A stretch of DNA of 64,000 nucleotides from Clostridium akagii DSM 12554 (GTDB taxonomy: Bacteria > Bacillota > Clostridia > Clostridiales > Clostridiaceae). Under the pieces are notes generated by a model. It was not told the DNA's origin. It saw only the letters and a list, made by a program, of their open reading frames with translations, and searched no databases. Of this stretch, positions 50,542 to 61,941 are shown one piece after another. Made by a program: the position numbers and the translations under genes. Where the stretch lies: positions 1 to 64,000 of the forward strand of contig NZ_JMLK01000020.1 of the NCBI RefSeq assembly GCF_000686725.1, written 5' to 3'. Positions within the stretch are counted from its first letter, which is position 1; the number at the start of each line of letters is the position of its first letter.

Positions 50542-51294
50542 TTATAGTACATAAGCATCAGTATCATCTAAATTTAGAAATCTTCTTGCTTCTATAGTTC
50601 TTGGCGAATGGAAAAATTTATCTGGCGTATTTATTTCTAGAATTTTTCCTTTTTCCATAAATATTATTTTATCAGCTACTTTTTCTGCAAATGCCATTTC
50701 ATGTGTAACCACAATCATAGTAAGCCCTTCTTCTTTTACTCCTTTAATTACGTCTAGAACTTCTCTTACCATTTCCGGATCTAATGCAGCAGTAACTTCA
50801 TCAAACAAGATTATTTCGGGATTCATGGAAAGAGCTCTACAAATAGCTACTCTTTGTTTTTGTCCACCAGATAGTTCCCGGGGATAAGCTAATTTCTTTT
50901 CTAATAGACTTACTCTTTCTAAAAGTTTTAAAGCCTCTTTTGTGGCATCCTCTTTGCTTTTTTTTTCTACTTTCATAGGACCTAAAATGATATTATTTAA
51001 AACATTCATATGTGGAAACAAATCGTAGCTTTGAAATACCATTCCTATTTTTTTTCTTACCTCACTCCAATGCTTATATTTAGCATTAGGTTTTGTAATT
51101 AAGGTTTCATTTAAATAAATTTCTCCACCTTGAATTTGTTCTAATCCGTTAATACATCTTAAAAGTGTTGATTTTCCACAACCAGAACGACCTAATATAG
51201 CAATTACTTCGCCTTTTTCTACATCATAGCTAATGTCATCAAGTACAAGATTCTCTTTAAATGATTTTTTTAGATTTTTTACACTTAGCAGCAT
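50542..51294 (-). CDS. Polar amino acid ABC transporter, ATP-binding protein
   Basis: A GlnQ-type ATPase of 250 residues. Walker A GRSGCGKST, Q-loop VFQSYDLFPH, signature LSGGQKQRVAICRAL, Walker B IILFDEVTAALDPEMV and switch VVTHEMAFA are all present. The start is the ATG at 51294, next to GGGGGG; 28 extra codons upstream would run into the permease gene and lack a site. It couples ATP hydrolysis to the two permeases encoded upstream. Confidence 0.93.
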   Translation of the reverse strand: MLLSVKNLKKSFKENLVLDDISYDVEKGEVIAILGRSGCGKSTLLRCINGLEQIQGGEIYLNETLITKPNAKYKHWSEVRKKIGMVFQSYDLFPHMNVLNNIILGPMKVEKKSKEDATKEALKLLERVSLLEKKLAYPRELSGGQKQRVAICRALSMNPEIILFDEVTAALDPEMVREVLDVIKGVKEEGLTMIVVTHEMAFAEKVADKIIFMEKGKILEINTPDKFFHSPRTIEARRFLNLDDTDAYVL

Positions 51295-51320
51295 ATCTTC
51301 CCCCCTGGTGTGAATATTTT

Positions 51321-52001
51321 TTATAATACTGAAACTTTTTTCTCTAAATATTTTGAAAGTAATGATAAAGGATAACAAGTAATAAAATATATAACTAGAA
51401 GGAAAAGGTACATAGTTAAAGATATATAACTATTAGGGTTGCTGTTATATACAACCTGTATAATATTTTGCGATACTTTTAATACTTCTGGCACACCTAT
51501 TAAAAAAACCAAGGTAGTAGTTTTTATAAGACGAGTTGCCAAATTAACTATAGATGGTGTAATCCTTATTATTATTTGCGGCAAAAGTACATATATGTAC
51601 ATTTGTATTTTTGTAAGTCCTAAAGCTGCACTTGATTCATACTGACTTTTTGGTAAACTCTGCAAATAACTTCTTACTAAATCAGCTATTTCAAATGTAC
51701 CCCATAATGTGAAAACTACAATTGATATAACTATATTATCAGTTTGTATATTAAATATATAAGACACTCCGAAAAAGAATACAAACAACCAAATTAGGGG
51801 ATGGATTAATCTAAATGCTTCTAATAATATTTTTAATGGAACATTTATTAATTTATTTTTAGAAGTCATCATTACACCAATTATAAATCCTAAAAAGATA
51901 GATAATATCAACGCAATAATGGATATTTTTATAGTTATTGCATAACCATCCATTAGCATCGGAAAGGCTTTTATTATGTAATCAATGCCCGAATTCTGCA
52001 A
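51321..52001 (-). CDS. Polar amino acid ABC transporter, permease 2
   Basis: A HisM/GlnP-type permease of 226 residues with five helices. The EAA-like loop ESSAALGLTKIQMYIYVLLPQ is intact. It starts at a TTG (52001) with GGAAGGTG upstream and overlaps permease 1 by 20 bp. The two permeases probably form a heterodimer. Confidence 0.9.
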   Translation of the reverse strand: MQNSGIDYIIKAFPMLMDGYAITIKISIIALILSIFLGFIIGVMMTSKNKLINVPLKILLEAFRLIHPLIWLFVFFFGVSYIFNIQTDNIVISIVVFTLWGTFEIADLVRSYLQSLPKSQYESSAALGLTKIQMYIYVLLPQIIIRITPSIVNLATRLIKTTTLVFLIGVPEVLKVSQNIIQVVYNSNPNSYISLTMYLFLLVIYFITCYPLSLLSKYLEKKVSVL

Positions 52002-52644
52002 AGCGCACCTTCCTTTCTAACATAGAAAATACATGTGTCATTGGTATTAAAATAACTAAATAGGAAATAGTCATCAGTATAATAACAGGAACAATAAGGT
52101 CTGCACGTAAACTTATAATGTCAAAAGCTTGATAAACTATTTCTGGTAGCAAAATTATTTTCATAGTAGAAACTTCTTTAGTTAAAAATATAGAATTGTT
52201 GTTTATAGCGGCGATTGAAATGGAGATGGATTGAGGAAAAATAAGATATCTTATTGTATCAAATCTTGATAACCCTATTGCCATTGCCAGTTCTTTTTCA
52301 TTTTTTGAAATTGCTTTCATACCAGAATAAATAGCTTCACACATGTATGCTCCTCCTAAGAGAGAAAGTACTATTACTGAACAAGCAAAACTATCTAACT
52401 GCACAAATATTTTAGGTAATCCGTAAAAAATAAAGTAAGCTTGTATTAATGAAGGTGTATTCCTAAAAAATTCAACATAAATATAGATAATGGTTTTTAC
52501 AACAGGTATTTTATAAAATAAGGCAGTGCTACATGTAAGTCCTATAATAAAAGCTATTATAATAGATATAAATGCCACCTCTATTGTTATCAATGAGGCT
52601 TTTGCAAATATACCAACTAGATCAAAAGTATTGTTTATCTCCAT
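51982..52644 (-). CDS. Polar amino acid ABC transporter, permease 1
   Basis: A 220-residue permease. The family motif at the N-terminal end (ASLITIEVAFISIIIAFIIG), YVEFFRNTPSLIQAYFIFYG and the EAA-like loop ELAMAIGLSRFDTIRYLIFP are present. The ATG at 52644 follows AGGAGG. It is first in the operon, behind a consensus promoter at 52698-52726. No riboswitch or T-box structure is seen in the 275-bp gap upstream. Confidence 0.9.
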   Translation of the reverse strand: MEINNTFDLVGIFAKASLITIEVAFISIIIAFIIGLTCSTALFYKIPVVKTIIYIYVEFFRNTPSLIQAYFIFYGLPKIFVQLDSFACSVIVLSLLGGAYMCEAIYSGMKAISKNEKELAMAIGLSRFDTIRYLIFPQSISISIAAINNNSIFLTKEVSTMKIILLPEIVYQAFDIISLRADLIVPVIILMTISYLVILIPMTHVFSMLERKVRFAEFGH

Positions 52645-52697
52645 ATAACCTCCTAAATAGCATATTCAAAGTATTCCTCTACGTTTGGTATGTTTAT

Positions 52698-52726
52698 ATT
52701 GTAATTAATAACTTTAACTTTGTCAA
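52698..52726 (-). promoter_or_regulatory. Promoter of the amino acid ABC operon
   Basis: TTGACA (52726-52721), 17-base spacer, TACAAT (52703-52698). Confidence 0.8.
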
Positions 52727-52834
52727 CTAAATTTTAGGATGTGATCAAATAAATTTTTGACTTAAATGGACCATGATTTATATGAAAAATAGAGATACTC
52801 TTATAAAGTGTAATAATATTTTTGTTAATGAAAA

Positions 52835-52880
52835 AAATGTAGAGATGCCAAGGCCATTATGCCTTGATATCTCTACATTT
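52835..52880. terminator. Terminator after the PhoH-type gene
   Basis: AAATGTAGAGAT ... ATCTCTACATTT, with AAGGC/GCCTT pairing inside, forms a long stem. A seven-T run follows on the minus strand and TATTTTT on the plus strand. Confidence 0.85.
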
Positions 52881-52919
52881 ATTTTTACTCTTACAAAGAA
52901 TCTAAACTCTCCCTACTGA

Positions 52920-54308
52920 TTACATATTCTTTTCGGCAATTTCAGCAAGAGGACTTCTCTCTACTTGTTCTAATGTAACGTGTCCAGTTATATCAAATGG
53001 TTTCATTTTTTCAATAGCATATACCAATCCATTTGATTTCTCGTCTACAAGAATGTTATCAATCTGATTATCCGTTGGATCACCAATAAAAACAAATTTA
53101 GACCCAAAACCCGCTCTTGTAAGCATAAGTTTTGCTAAATGAGGAGTAGTTTGCTGAGCTTCATCTACAATAACTAAAGCATCTGTTAACGTTCTTCCTC
53201 TCATATAGGTAAAAGTTTTAGTTTCAATAACACCACTTTTCTTGAATTGGTCAATAAAATCATCCACTGAAATTTCAGGTTTATTTAATTCAATATTATC
53301 ACTTTTTTTAGGCTTTTTAGTCTTTGTTTTTTCTTTTTTATTAAAATCTTTAAAATCCATTAAACTTTCAATTGCATCATAAAAACTACCCATCCACGGA
53401 CGCAATTTTTCCTCTTCAGTTCCAGGTAAATATCCAATATCATCACCAGCAGGTACAACTGGTTTTACAAAAATAATTCTTCTGTATAATCCTTGTTCAA
53501 TTACACTTTGTAGTGCAACCGCAGTTGAAAGAATTGTTTTTCCTGAACCTGCTCCGCCAGAAATAGTCACAAAGTTTATATCTGGGTCCATGAGTAATTC
53601 AAATGCCATTCTTTGCTCTTTATTTATAGGTCTAAGTCCCCATGCAAGGTCATTCTCATATTTTAAGGGAATTATTTTCTTTCCATCGAATTTAGCCAAA
53701 ACATCTAATTCTGAATCATCCTTTGTTTTTATTGTAATAAATTCATTGGGGTATATTGAATTAGTCATATCTTTAGGTAGAAACAATCCGCCTGAATATA
53801 TTTCAGATATTTCTTCTTCACTTAAAATCATTTCAGTATTGCCTTTATATAATTCATCTATGTTAATTTTATCATTTTCATAATCCTGAGTTATTATTCC
53901 TAATGCATCACTTTTAATGGCCATATATAGATCCTTGGTAACCAAAATCGTCTGGATTTTATCATCATCGGAAGCTATATTTTTTGCTATTGCTAGTATC
54001 TTAGTATCATTTTTGGAAAATTCAAAGCCATTAGGTAAGCAAGTAGTATCACTATGATTCAATTCTATTTTTAAGGTTCCTCCTGACGGCAATTTTACGC
54101 CTTCATGTAGATTACCTAGTTTTCTTATATTGTTTAGTTCTCTTGCAGCAATTCGTGCATGATAACCAACAATACCTTCTCTTTTTTTGAGATTATCCAG
54201 CTCTTCAATACATATTATTGGAATGATTATATTATTATCTTGAAAATTATATACGAAATTAGGATCGTGCACCATAACGTTAGTGTCAATTATATAATTT
54301 TTAATCAT
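52920..54308 (-). CDS. PIN-PhoH fusion ATPase (PhoH2/YlaK type)
   Basis: A 462-residue protein. Residues 1-150 are a PIN nuclease domain (NYIIDTNVMVHDP with the first acidic residues, IICIEELDNLKKRE, FSKNDTKILAIA). Residues 230-460 are a PhoH ATPase with Walker A SGGAGSGKT, PVVPAGDDIGYLPG and Walker B ALVIVDEAQQTTP. The family combines RNA helicase and ribonuclease activity and is widespread in Firmicutes. The ATG at 54308 follows GGAGATAC. It is monocistronic. Confidence 0.92.
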   Translation of the reverse strand: MIKNYIIDTNVMVHDPNFVYNFQDNNIIIPIICIEELDNLKKREGIVGYHARIAARELNNIRKLGNLHEGVKLPSGGTLKIELNHSDTTCLPNGFEFSKNDTKILAIAKNIASDDDKIQTILVTKDLYMAIKSDALGIITQDYENDKINIDELYKGNTEMILSEEEISEIYSGGLFLPKDMTNSIYPNEFITIKTKDDSELDVLAKFDGKKIIPLKYENDLAWGLRPINKEQRMAFELLMDPDINFVTISGGAGSGKTILSTAVALQSVIEQGLYRRIIFVKPVVPAGDDIGYLPGTEEEKLRPWMGSFYDAIESLMDFKDFNKKEKTKTKKPKKSDNIELNKPEISVDDFIDQFKKSGVIETKTFTYMRGRTLTDALVIVDEAQQTTPHLAKLMLTRAGFGSKFVFIGDPTDNQIDNILVDEKSNGLVYAIEKMKPFDITGHVTLEQVERSPLAEIAEKNM

Positions 54309-54507
54309 TTTAGTATCTCCATTAAGCCTTAAAATATTAAAACAAGCTTAATAAAGACTCACCCCCTTTAATATTAAATTAATATATTGGAATTCTAAAA
54401 AATATAGTACTTCGCTTATATTATATTATGTTAATGTAAACTTTATATATGCTTTGTGTTAAAAATACGTATAAACTTGATTTTTAACGTATTTAAAATA
54501 AGAAATT

Positions 54508-54683
54508 TTGAATGAAAATAGATATGAAGTAAAAGATAGTTTTTCTCAGATTGATGCTTTTGATGGAGAAGGCTTAAAATTGATGAAGTAGCAAATGATG
54601 GAGCAAATCACATATTAAAACCATATGGAGGTAATCCTCTTATATCGAAACTAACTATAAAAGCTGAAGAATCAAACTGTTAG
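54508..54683 (+). pseudogene. Degraded gene fragment with one frameshift
   Basis: Reading from 54508 gives LNENRYEVKDSFSQIDAFDG and EGLKLMK to a stop. After a shift of one frame near 54575-54580 it continues KIDEVANDGANHILKPYGGN then PLISKLTIKAEESNC and a TAG at 54681-54683. The joined text looks like the C-terminal part of a real protein, with no start upstream. I do not recognise the family. The rest of the 461-bp gap (54309-54769) holds only the flavodoxin gene promoter. Confidence 0.4.
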
Positions 54684-54701
54684 CTTTAGCAATATATATT
54701 G

Positions 54702-54730
54702 TTGACTAGGAAACAAAAAAGGAATATAAT
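54702..54730 (+). promoter_or_regulatory. Promoter of the flavodoxin-like reductase gene
   Basis: TTGACT (54702-54707), 17-base spacer, TATAAT (54725-54730), 39 bp before the ATG. Confidence 0.75.
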
Positions 54731-54769
54731 TTAGTTATTAAATAAAGTATAGAGAGAAGGATATAATTT

Positions 54770-55414
54770 ATGAAACTTATAGCTATATGTGGTAGTGCAA
54801 GAAAACAAGGTAATACCTCAAAAATGTTACATCAAGTAATTGAAGGCGCAAAATCAGTAGGAGCTGAAACTGAATTTGTAAATCTTTTTGATCTTAACTA
54901 CAAAGGCTGTACCAGTTGTTATGCTTGTAAATTGAAAAACAGTAAATCTTATGGACATTGTATGCAAAATGATGAACTTAAGCCCTTATTTGAACGTATT
55001 GAACAATCAGATGCAATTGTTATTGGCTCCCCTATTTATTATGGAAATCTATCAGGCCAAATGCGTTCATTTACAGATAGATTGCTTTTCCAATATCTTG
55101 ATTATGGGGCTAGAGGTACAGGTCCTAAACCCAAAAACTTTAAAACAGCGCTGATAACAACAATGAATGGGAGTGATGAGGATTGTATTGAGAGAGGTGT
55201 TAAAGATACTTTAAATGTTTTAACAGAAATATTTAGTCATACATTGGGTAATTGTGAATTACTAAATTTGACTAATACCGTTATGTTTGACGATTATTCA
55301 AAGTACGTTTATGAGATGCCGGATATAGAAGAAAAATCAAATCGCGTCGAAAAAATAGCAGCTGAGAATTTGCAAAAATCATTTAATTTAGGAGTCAGAC
55401 TAGTTAAATCGTAA
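54770..55414 (+). CDS. NADPH-dependent FMN reductase / flavodoxin-like protein
   Basis: A 214-residue flavoprotein with the flavodoxin fold. The FMN phosphate loop is GSARKQGNTSKML at 8-20. A cysteine pair YKGCTSCYACK near 45-54 and GSPIYYGNLSGQMRSFTDR (flavin ring binding) follow. Relatives are iron-sulfur flavoproteins and multimeric flavodoxins; the spacing of cysteines is shorter than in four-cysteine ISF proteins, so cluster binding is doubtful. Start: ATG with GAAGG. It stands alone behind its own promoter. Confidence 0.85.
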   Translation: MKLIAICGSARKQGNTSKMLHQVIEGAKSVGAETEFVNLFDLNYKGCTSCYACKLKNSKSYGHCMQNDELKPLFERIEQSDAIVIGSPIYYGNLSGQMRSFTDRLLFQYLDYGARGTGPKPKNFKTALITTMNGSDEDCIERGVKDTLNVLTEIFSHTLGNCELLNLTNTVMFDDYSKYVYEMPDIEEKSNRVEKIAAENLQKSFNLGVRLVKS

Positions 55415-55568
55415 TATATAATAATAGGAATGAAAAAGTAATCATAGTATGTGTTTGACAAACATTATCTATTGCAAAATATCACATTCAATATGTATAA
55501 GCATATGATAAGGTATGAGCATTTTACAGATTTTATTTTTGATGCTCATAGGAGGATGAATTAATTTT

Positions 55569-56069
55569 ATGAATTCAATAAATGATTACAATTGCACTGA
55601 CAGATCCAAAATATGTTGTTCACATACGGAACCAGGTAAAGCTATTCTAAAATGTGCAACAGGTGGTGCTGGACCTTTACCCCTTATTACATTAGGCAGT
55701 TTAACAGCGCCTATACCTATAGTGAGTGTTACTGTGGACACTGCAAAATTATGCAATCCTGCAGTAAGATTGATTTTTACTTCTCAAATTAATATTCCTG
55801 TAGCTGTAGCTGTTACATTAAACTTTACTATAATTAAATCCTGTGATGGAGGTGCACCTCAACAAATTGGAGGTACGTACACTTATTCATTGGCTGTTGG
55901 AGTAATTGAATCTGTATCTTTTGATTTTCAGTTATGCGATTTTGGTTGTTGTGAAAGATGTTGTACTTACACAGTTCAACTTGCACCAACTACTTTGACA
56001 GCTGGTATTGGCGTAACGATAACGAATGCCACTATTACTGCACTTGCTGTAGACGGTTTATCTGAATAA
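55569..56069 (+). CDS. DUF4489 family protein
   Basis: A 166-residue, cysteine- and threonine-rich, beta-rich protein (CSHTEPGKAILKCATGGAGP; LCDFGCCERCCTYTVQL). It matches the clostridial DUF4489 family of unknown function. No signal peptide is visible. The composition resembles spore-coat or exosporium-like beta-sandwich proteins, but that is only a suggestion. The ATG at 55569 lies 15 bases after GGAGG, a long gap. Confidence 0.75.
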   Translation: MNSINDYNCTDRSKICCSHTEPGKAILKCATGGAGPLPLITLGSLTAPIPIVSVTVDTAKLCNPAVRLIFTSQINIPVAVAVTLNFTIIKSCDGGAPQQIGGTYTYSLAVGVIESVSFDFQLCDFGCCERCCTYTVQLAPTTLTAGIGVTITNATITALAVDGLSE

Positions 56070-56152
56070 TATTCAATTTTTTATTATTATATTTGAAAGC
56101 GTATAATATTAGAATGGTGTAGATATGAATACTTAAATACTCCTTATTTATT

Positions 56153-56180
56153 AGATGTGCTATTAAGTACATCTTTTTTA
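56153..56180 (+). terminator. Terminator after the DUF4489 gene
   Basis: AGATGT/ACATCT stem with a 10-base loop followed by TTTTTT. Confidence 0.6.
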
Positions 56181-56326
56181 TGCAAAAAATATGGCTTGCT
56201 CCTTACTATCCAATTCACCCTTTATTTTTTTCTTACTGCAAAAATTAGCACTTCACCCAATCATTAATAAAAGCTTCTGTTTTCTTAATTAGTTCTTCCT
56301 ATATCCTTAGCGTGGGTTTTGTCGCT

Positions 56327-56632
56327 TTAGCTAGTGAGACCCCAGCTATGAATAATATTAAAAGTAAAGATGAATGGGTGGAAATGGGAATGCCTATAAA
56401 TATGAATCAAGAAGAAATTAACTATCTTAACTGTCTTTTTATTCTTTCTAATTGTATCTCTAGATACATTGTCTTCACTTTTATCTCTAACCTTATGTGG
56501 CATATCCAAATCTTTACCACGCAAAATATACAAAAACTCTTTATTATCTTCAACAGTAATAGCTGTATCCTCTTCAAAAAGTTCCTTAATTAATGGCGCT
56601 ACTTTAATTAAGGAATTAAATATTTCTTCCAT
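56327..56632 (-). pseudogene. Truncated N-terminus of a chemotaxis-receptor-like protein
   Basis: The ORF reads MEEIFNSLIKVAPLIKELFE then EDTAITVEDNKEFLYILRGK and DLDMPHKV, which resembles the N-terminal sensory segment of soluble clostridial methyl-accepting chemotaxis proteins. After about 70 residues the similarity ends in AT-rich text (VNFFLIHIYRHSHFHPFIFT) and a stop; no signalling domain follows. The downstream 56100-56326 stretch has only short broken frames. I regard it as a decayed gene; the family call is tentative. Confidence 0.45.
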
Positions 56633-56714
56633 TTTGTTTCATATTTTAAAATATTGTTGAGAAAGCTAACCTTATCAGTGCCTTTCTTTTAAATCTTCTT
56701 TTTTATTTAAGTAT

Positions 56715-58199
<1,485 letters not shown>

Positions 58200-58233
58200 T
58201 TAAGATTTAGGTTATCGATTTGAAATTAATTTA

Positions 58234-60525
58234 TTAATCTTGTTTCTTTGCTATGACATTCAATTCTCTATTAATCGCACTTAATAACTCTTTTGGTATA
58301 TTAAACCTTGAACGCTTAGACATACTATCTATAGTCATTAACCCTTTCATTACCTTGAATTGTTGACTTTTAGCCACTTCACCAAAGTATTTCCTAAATA
58401 CCTCTTTTGCCTGTTCATTTTCATAAAGTTTTTCTATAGTATCAAATGTAGAATAATAACCTTCTTTAATAGCCACTTCTTGAACATTTGATAAATCAAA
58501 CTTTTCAAACCAGTTAACTACATGTTTTTCGTCTTCATGCTTCAAGAGGATGTAACTTTCATCAATTTCTTTAACATGATTTAAAATCATCTCATCGCTG
58601 TAAATATTTCCAGCATCATCAAAAGCCTCTACTTTAATTATGTTTTTTCCTAAAGTCAATTTAATGTCATTAAACTTTTTCATTGGCTCACTAGTATTAA
58701 TTTCACTTATAAATTGATTATTCAAGTAAAGCTTAACATTCTCTAGATTAGAAAGTACTACTATATCATTTAACTCTTTATGCCTATTAACAAATCTGCT
58801 ACCAGCTAATTTAACAAAAGAATTCTTTGACCAGTAAGCTTTATATAAATAAAATGTATCTTTTTTAATCTTTCTATCTATTGTTACTAATCCCTTTTGA
58901 TTTCTTCCCTTTTCTCCACCTTCATTTCTAATTTCACTACCAAAATCAAACATAGCCCATACATATCCACCCAAAACAAAAGCTCTCTCATTGAATGTTT
59001 TAAGAGCATTATTATGGAAAAGCAGTTGATATTCTTCAGTATAATCCTTCACAACTGGATTATATGAATGTAACTTAGGATTAGTGTCAACTCCATATTC
59101 TGTAACCATAACTGGGATATCAGGTCTTGTCTTATGGAATTCATCCAATCTCTTTTCTAAATCCCGAATTTCCTTGTAATACCAGCCATAATATAGATTG
59201 TATCCAACAATATCAGTTAACTCATTTAAGGAACTTTCATTTGCTACAGAATGAATATTTGCCTGTGCTATAAACCTGCTTGAATCTAATTTTCTAGCCA
59301 TATGAGAAAGTTCTTTTACCATTTCATAAATGGTTTCATTTTCTATTGCTATAGTAATTTCATTTTGGACACCCCAGCAATATATAGAACTGTGATTATA
59401 TGCTTGTTTAATTAATCTTTCTAATTGATCCTTCGCATTTTTATTCTCTTTATCAGAGGTGGTTGGCACGCTAATAAAAGGAATCTCTGCCCATACTAAT
59501 ATGCCTTCACGATCACAAAGCGTATAAAAATAGTCATTATGTTGATAATGAGAAAGCCTTATGCTGTTTGCACCAATTTCTTTTATAATTGACATATCTA
59601 AATCCATATGTTCTTTTGTTAAAGCATTACCAACCCCTGCAAAATCCTGATGACGGCTAACTCCATTTAATTTAATGGCTTTTCCATTTAAAAACACACC
59701 TTTATCTGGGGTAATTTCTATTGTTCTAAACCCAACTTCTATAGTTTTTTTATCATATATCTTATCTTCATAATATAGTTCAGCTTCTAATCTATAAAGA
59801 TAAGGGTTTTCTAATCCTTCCCAAAGATTTGGCTTAGCAATCTCTTCTACTAAGCAAAATTCAGTTTCTTTTAAAACCTTAACATCAAGTATTTTGCTAA
59901 ATACTATTTTTTCTTCCTTACTAATAAGCTTAAATTGAATTTTTCCTTCTTTAGGATCAGATAATTCGTTTACAATCTTGCCATTTATCTTTAATTCAAA
60001 AATATCTTTGTCAATATTTCTTTGTGTTAAATATATACCATCTTTCCCATTGTCCATTAAATTGAAATGAAGTGCTTCTGAAATTATAAGCTTCACTTCA
60101 CGATATAGACCACCATAAAACGAGAAATCAGCCATCAACGGATATATATCATCATGGCTGCTGTTGTCTACCATAATGGAAATTAGGTTTTCTCCAGCTT
60201 TCAAAAAAGGATTTAAAAACACTCTGAACATTGAAAACCCACATTCACTACCCCCGGCCAATTGTCCATTTATATATACTTTGCAAATAATTGAAGCTGC
60301 ACCTATTTCTAAAAAAGTAAATTTATTTATATCTTCATTACTGATATTTAACTTTCTTTGATAACAGCATTCTCCCTTAAACATTCCATCCCCACTTTGT
60401 CCATCTATAGCATTAAAGCAATGAGGTAAAGTTATATGCTCTCCATTATCAATTTCCTTTTCTATACAAAATTCATTATTCCCTTTGGTAAATAACCAAT
60501 TATCACTTAAATTTAATACTCTCAT
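58234..60525 (-). CDS. GH2 family glycoside hydrolase (beta-galactosidase/beta-glucuronidase-like)
   Basis: A 763-residue GH2 enzyme. The jelly-roll N-domain (GEHITLPHCFNAIDGQSGDG) is followed by an Ig-like domain and a TIM barrel with GVSRHQDFAGVG, the acid/base WGVQNEITI and the nucleophile MVTEYGVDT. No signal peptide, so it acts in the cytoplasm. The start is the ATG at 60525 with AAGGAGG; 20 codons upstream lack a site. Its place inside a cellobiose/lactose-type PTS operon is unusual because GH2 enzymes act on unphosphorylated sugars. The specificity is open. Confidence 0.86.
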   Translation of the reverse strand: MRVLNLSDNWLFTKGNNEFCIEKEIDNGEHITLPHCFNAIDGQSGDGMFKGECCYQRKLNISNEDINKFTFLEIGAASIICKVYINGQLAGGSECGFSMFRVFLNPFLKAGENLISIMVDNSSHDDIYPLMADFSFYGGLYREVKLIISEALHFNLMDNGKDGIYLTQRNIDKDIFELKINGKIVNELSDPKEGKIQFKLISKEEKIVFSKILDVKVLKETEFCLVEEIAKPNLWEGLENPYLYRLEAELYYEDKIYDKKTIEVGFRTIEITPDKGVFLNGKAIKLNGVSRHQDFAGVGNALTKEHMDLDMSIIKEIGANSIRLSHYQHNDYFYTLCDREGILVWAEIPFISVPTTSDKENKNAKDQLERLIKQAYNHSSIYCWGVQNEITIAIENETIYEMVKELSHMARKLDSSRFIAQANIHSVANESSLNELTDIVGYNLYYGWYYKEIRDLEKRLDEFHKTRPDIPVMVTEYGVDTNPKLHSYNPVVKDYTEEYQLLFHNNALKTFNERAFVLGGYVWAMFDFGSEIRNEGGEKGRNQKGLVTIDRKIKKDTFYLYKAYWSKNSFVKLAGSRFVNRHKELNDIVVLSNLENVKLYLNNQFISEINTSEPMKKFNDIKLTLGKNIIKVEAFDDAGNIYSDEMILNHVKEIDESYILLKHEDEKHVVNWFEKFDLSNVQEVAIKEGYYSTFDTIEKLYENEQAKEVFRKYFGEVAKSQQFKVMKGLMTIDSMSKRSRFNIPKELLSAINRELNVIAKKQD

Positions 60526-60621
60526 TATATATCCTCCTTGTTTATAATTAAATTTGAACCACCATTTATATAAGTGGCGGCTCAAACTAAGTTGAAATCA
60601 AATAAATATATACAACAGATT

Positions 60622-61890
60622 TTATTCTGCTAAAGTCTTTTGTTCTATTTTATAAGCCTCATTATCTGCCTTTCTAAAGAATGGGTACCAAACTAGCATA
60701 GATAAAAGCGCAAGCGCAACTTGAAGTGCAGCTATTTTCCAACTTCCTTCCATCAAACCATTAAGTATAATTGGCATTCCACTCATTGGTGCCATTCCAG
60801 CAACTCTGGGAACTATTCCTATAACCGTTAAAACATAAGCAATTGTTAGATTAATTCCATTCATAAATACAAATGGTATAAAAAATCTAAAATTGAAAAC
60901 TAGAGGTGTACCAAAAACTAGTGGTTCACTAATTCCGAAAAGAGCTGGTACCGCTGTTAGTTTTCCTAAAGTTTTATACTGCTTACTTCTAGCTACAAAC
61001 AGCATAAGAATTGCAAATCCAATTGCACTACCTGACATTGTATAAGTACTTACAAAAGCACGTCCTGTTATATTGGGAAGTGCCTGCCCTGCTGAATAAG
61101 CAGATAATTGCATAGCATCCATTGCAGTAAATATTGGAAGGACAACAGAATAAATTACCAATGTTCCATGAATACCTGCGAACCATAATAGTTGTGCAAG
61201 CGTCCATAAAATTACTACACTCACAATATTTCCACCAACACCTTGCAATGGGGTTTGAATAAAATTATATATAAATTGATGCATAGTTCCAAAATGAGTT
61301 GAAGAAAAAACTGTTGAAACAGTTAAAAATACAATAATAGCTGCAAATGCAGGAATTAAACTACTAAAGCTACTAGCTACTACTGGTGGTACACTTTCTG
61401 GCATCTTAATAGTAAAGCCTTTTTGCTTAATATATATATATATTCTAGTTGATACTAAACTTATAATAATAGCAGAGAAAATTCCTGCTGCACCTAACCA
61501 CTGCATGGTAATTGTAGTAACTCCTTTATTTGTAGTAAACGGTGTCACTATGAAAAAACATACTAGTGCTATTAATGCTGGAACAACAGGATCTTCTTTA
61601 TACTGTTTTGCATAGCTGCAAGCTATAGTTACCACAAATACTACTGCTAAGAAGTTTGTTGAAAATGTTATTGCTACATTTAAAGCATGTGCAATTCCAG
61701 AAAAAGCAATAAAACTTTTCCATACAGGTATTGGTAAGTTTAAAAATAATGCAGCAAATGCTCCTAAAAGTATAATAGGCATCGCTGCCATCATTCCTCC
61801 AGAAATACCATTGGATACCTTACTTTTTTGAATTTGATTTAAGATCGGAGCTGCTTTCTTAGCTATATCTTTTACATTGAATTTTGACAT
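60622..61890 (-). CDS. celB: PTS EIIC, lactose/cellobiose family
   Basis: A 422-residue permease with about ten helices. The family features are NGISGGMMAAMPIILLGAFA at the start and the substrate region VPALFGISEPLVFGTPLVFN. It takes up cellobiose or a related beta-glycoside. The ATG at 61890 follows AAGGGGGATA. The operon order is EIIA-EIIB-EIIC-GH2-GH1. Confidence 0.92.
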   Translation of the reverse strand: MSKFNVKDIAKKAAPILNQIQKSKVSNGISGGMMAAMPIILLGAFAALFLNLPIPVWKSFIAFSGIAHALNVAITFSTNFLAVVFVVTIACSYAKQYKEDPVVPALIALVCFFIVTPFTTNKGVTTITMQWLGAAGIFSAIIISLVSTRIYIYIKQKGFTIKMPESVPPVVASSFSSLIPAFAAIIVFLTVSTVFSSTHFGTMHQFIYNFIQTPLQGVGGNIVSVVILWTLAQLLWFAGIHGTLVIYSVVLPIFTAMDAMQLSAYSAGQALPNITGRAFVSTYTMSGSAIGFAILMLFVARSKQYKTLGKLTAVPALFGISEPLVFGTPLVFNFRFFIPFVFMNGINLTIAYVLTVIGIVPRVAGMAPMSGMPIILNGLMEGSWKIAALQVALALLSMLVWYPFFRKADNEAYKIEQKTLAE

Positions 61891-61941
61891 AATTATATCC
61901 CCCTTTAGAAATAGTTATATTAACATATCCTAGTTAATAAA

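Noticed and set aside
52645-52919. T-box or riboswitch in the leader of the amino acid ABC operon
   Set aside because: Only a promoter and the neighbour's terminator are found. No T-box sequence or nested stem set is seen.
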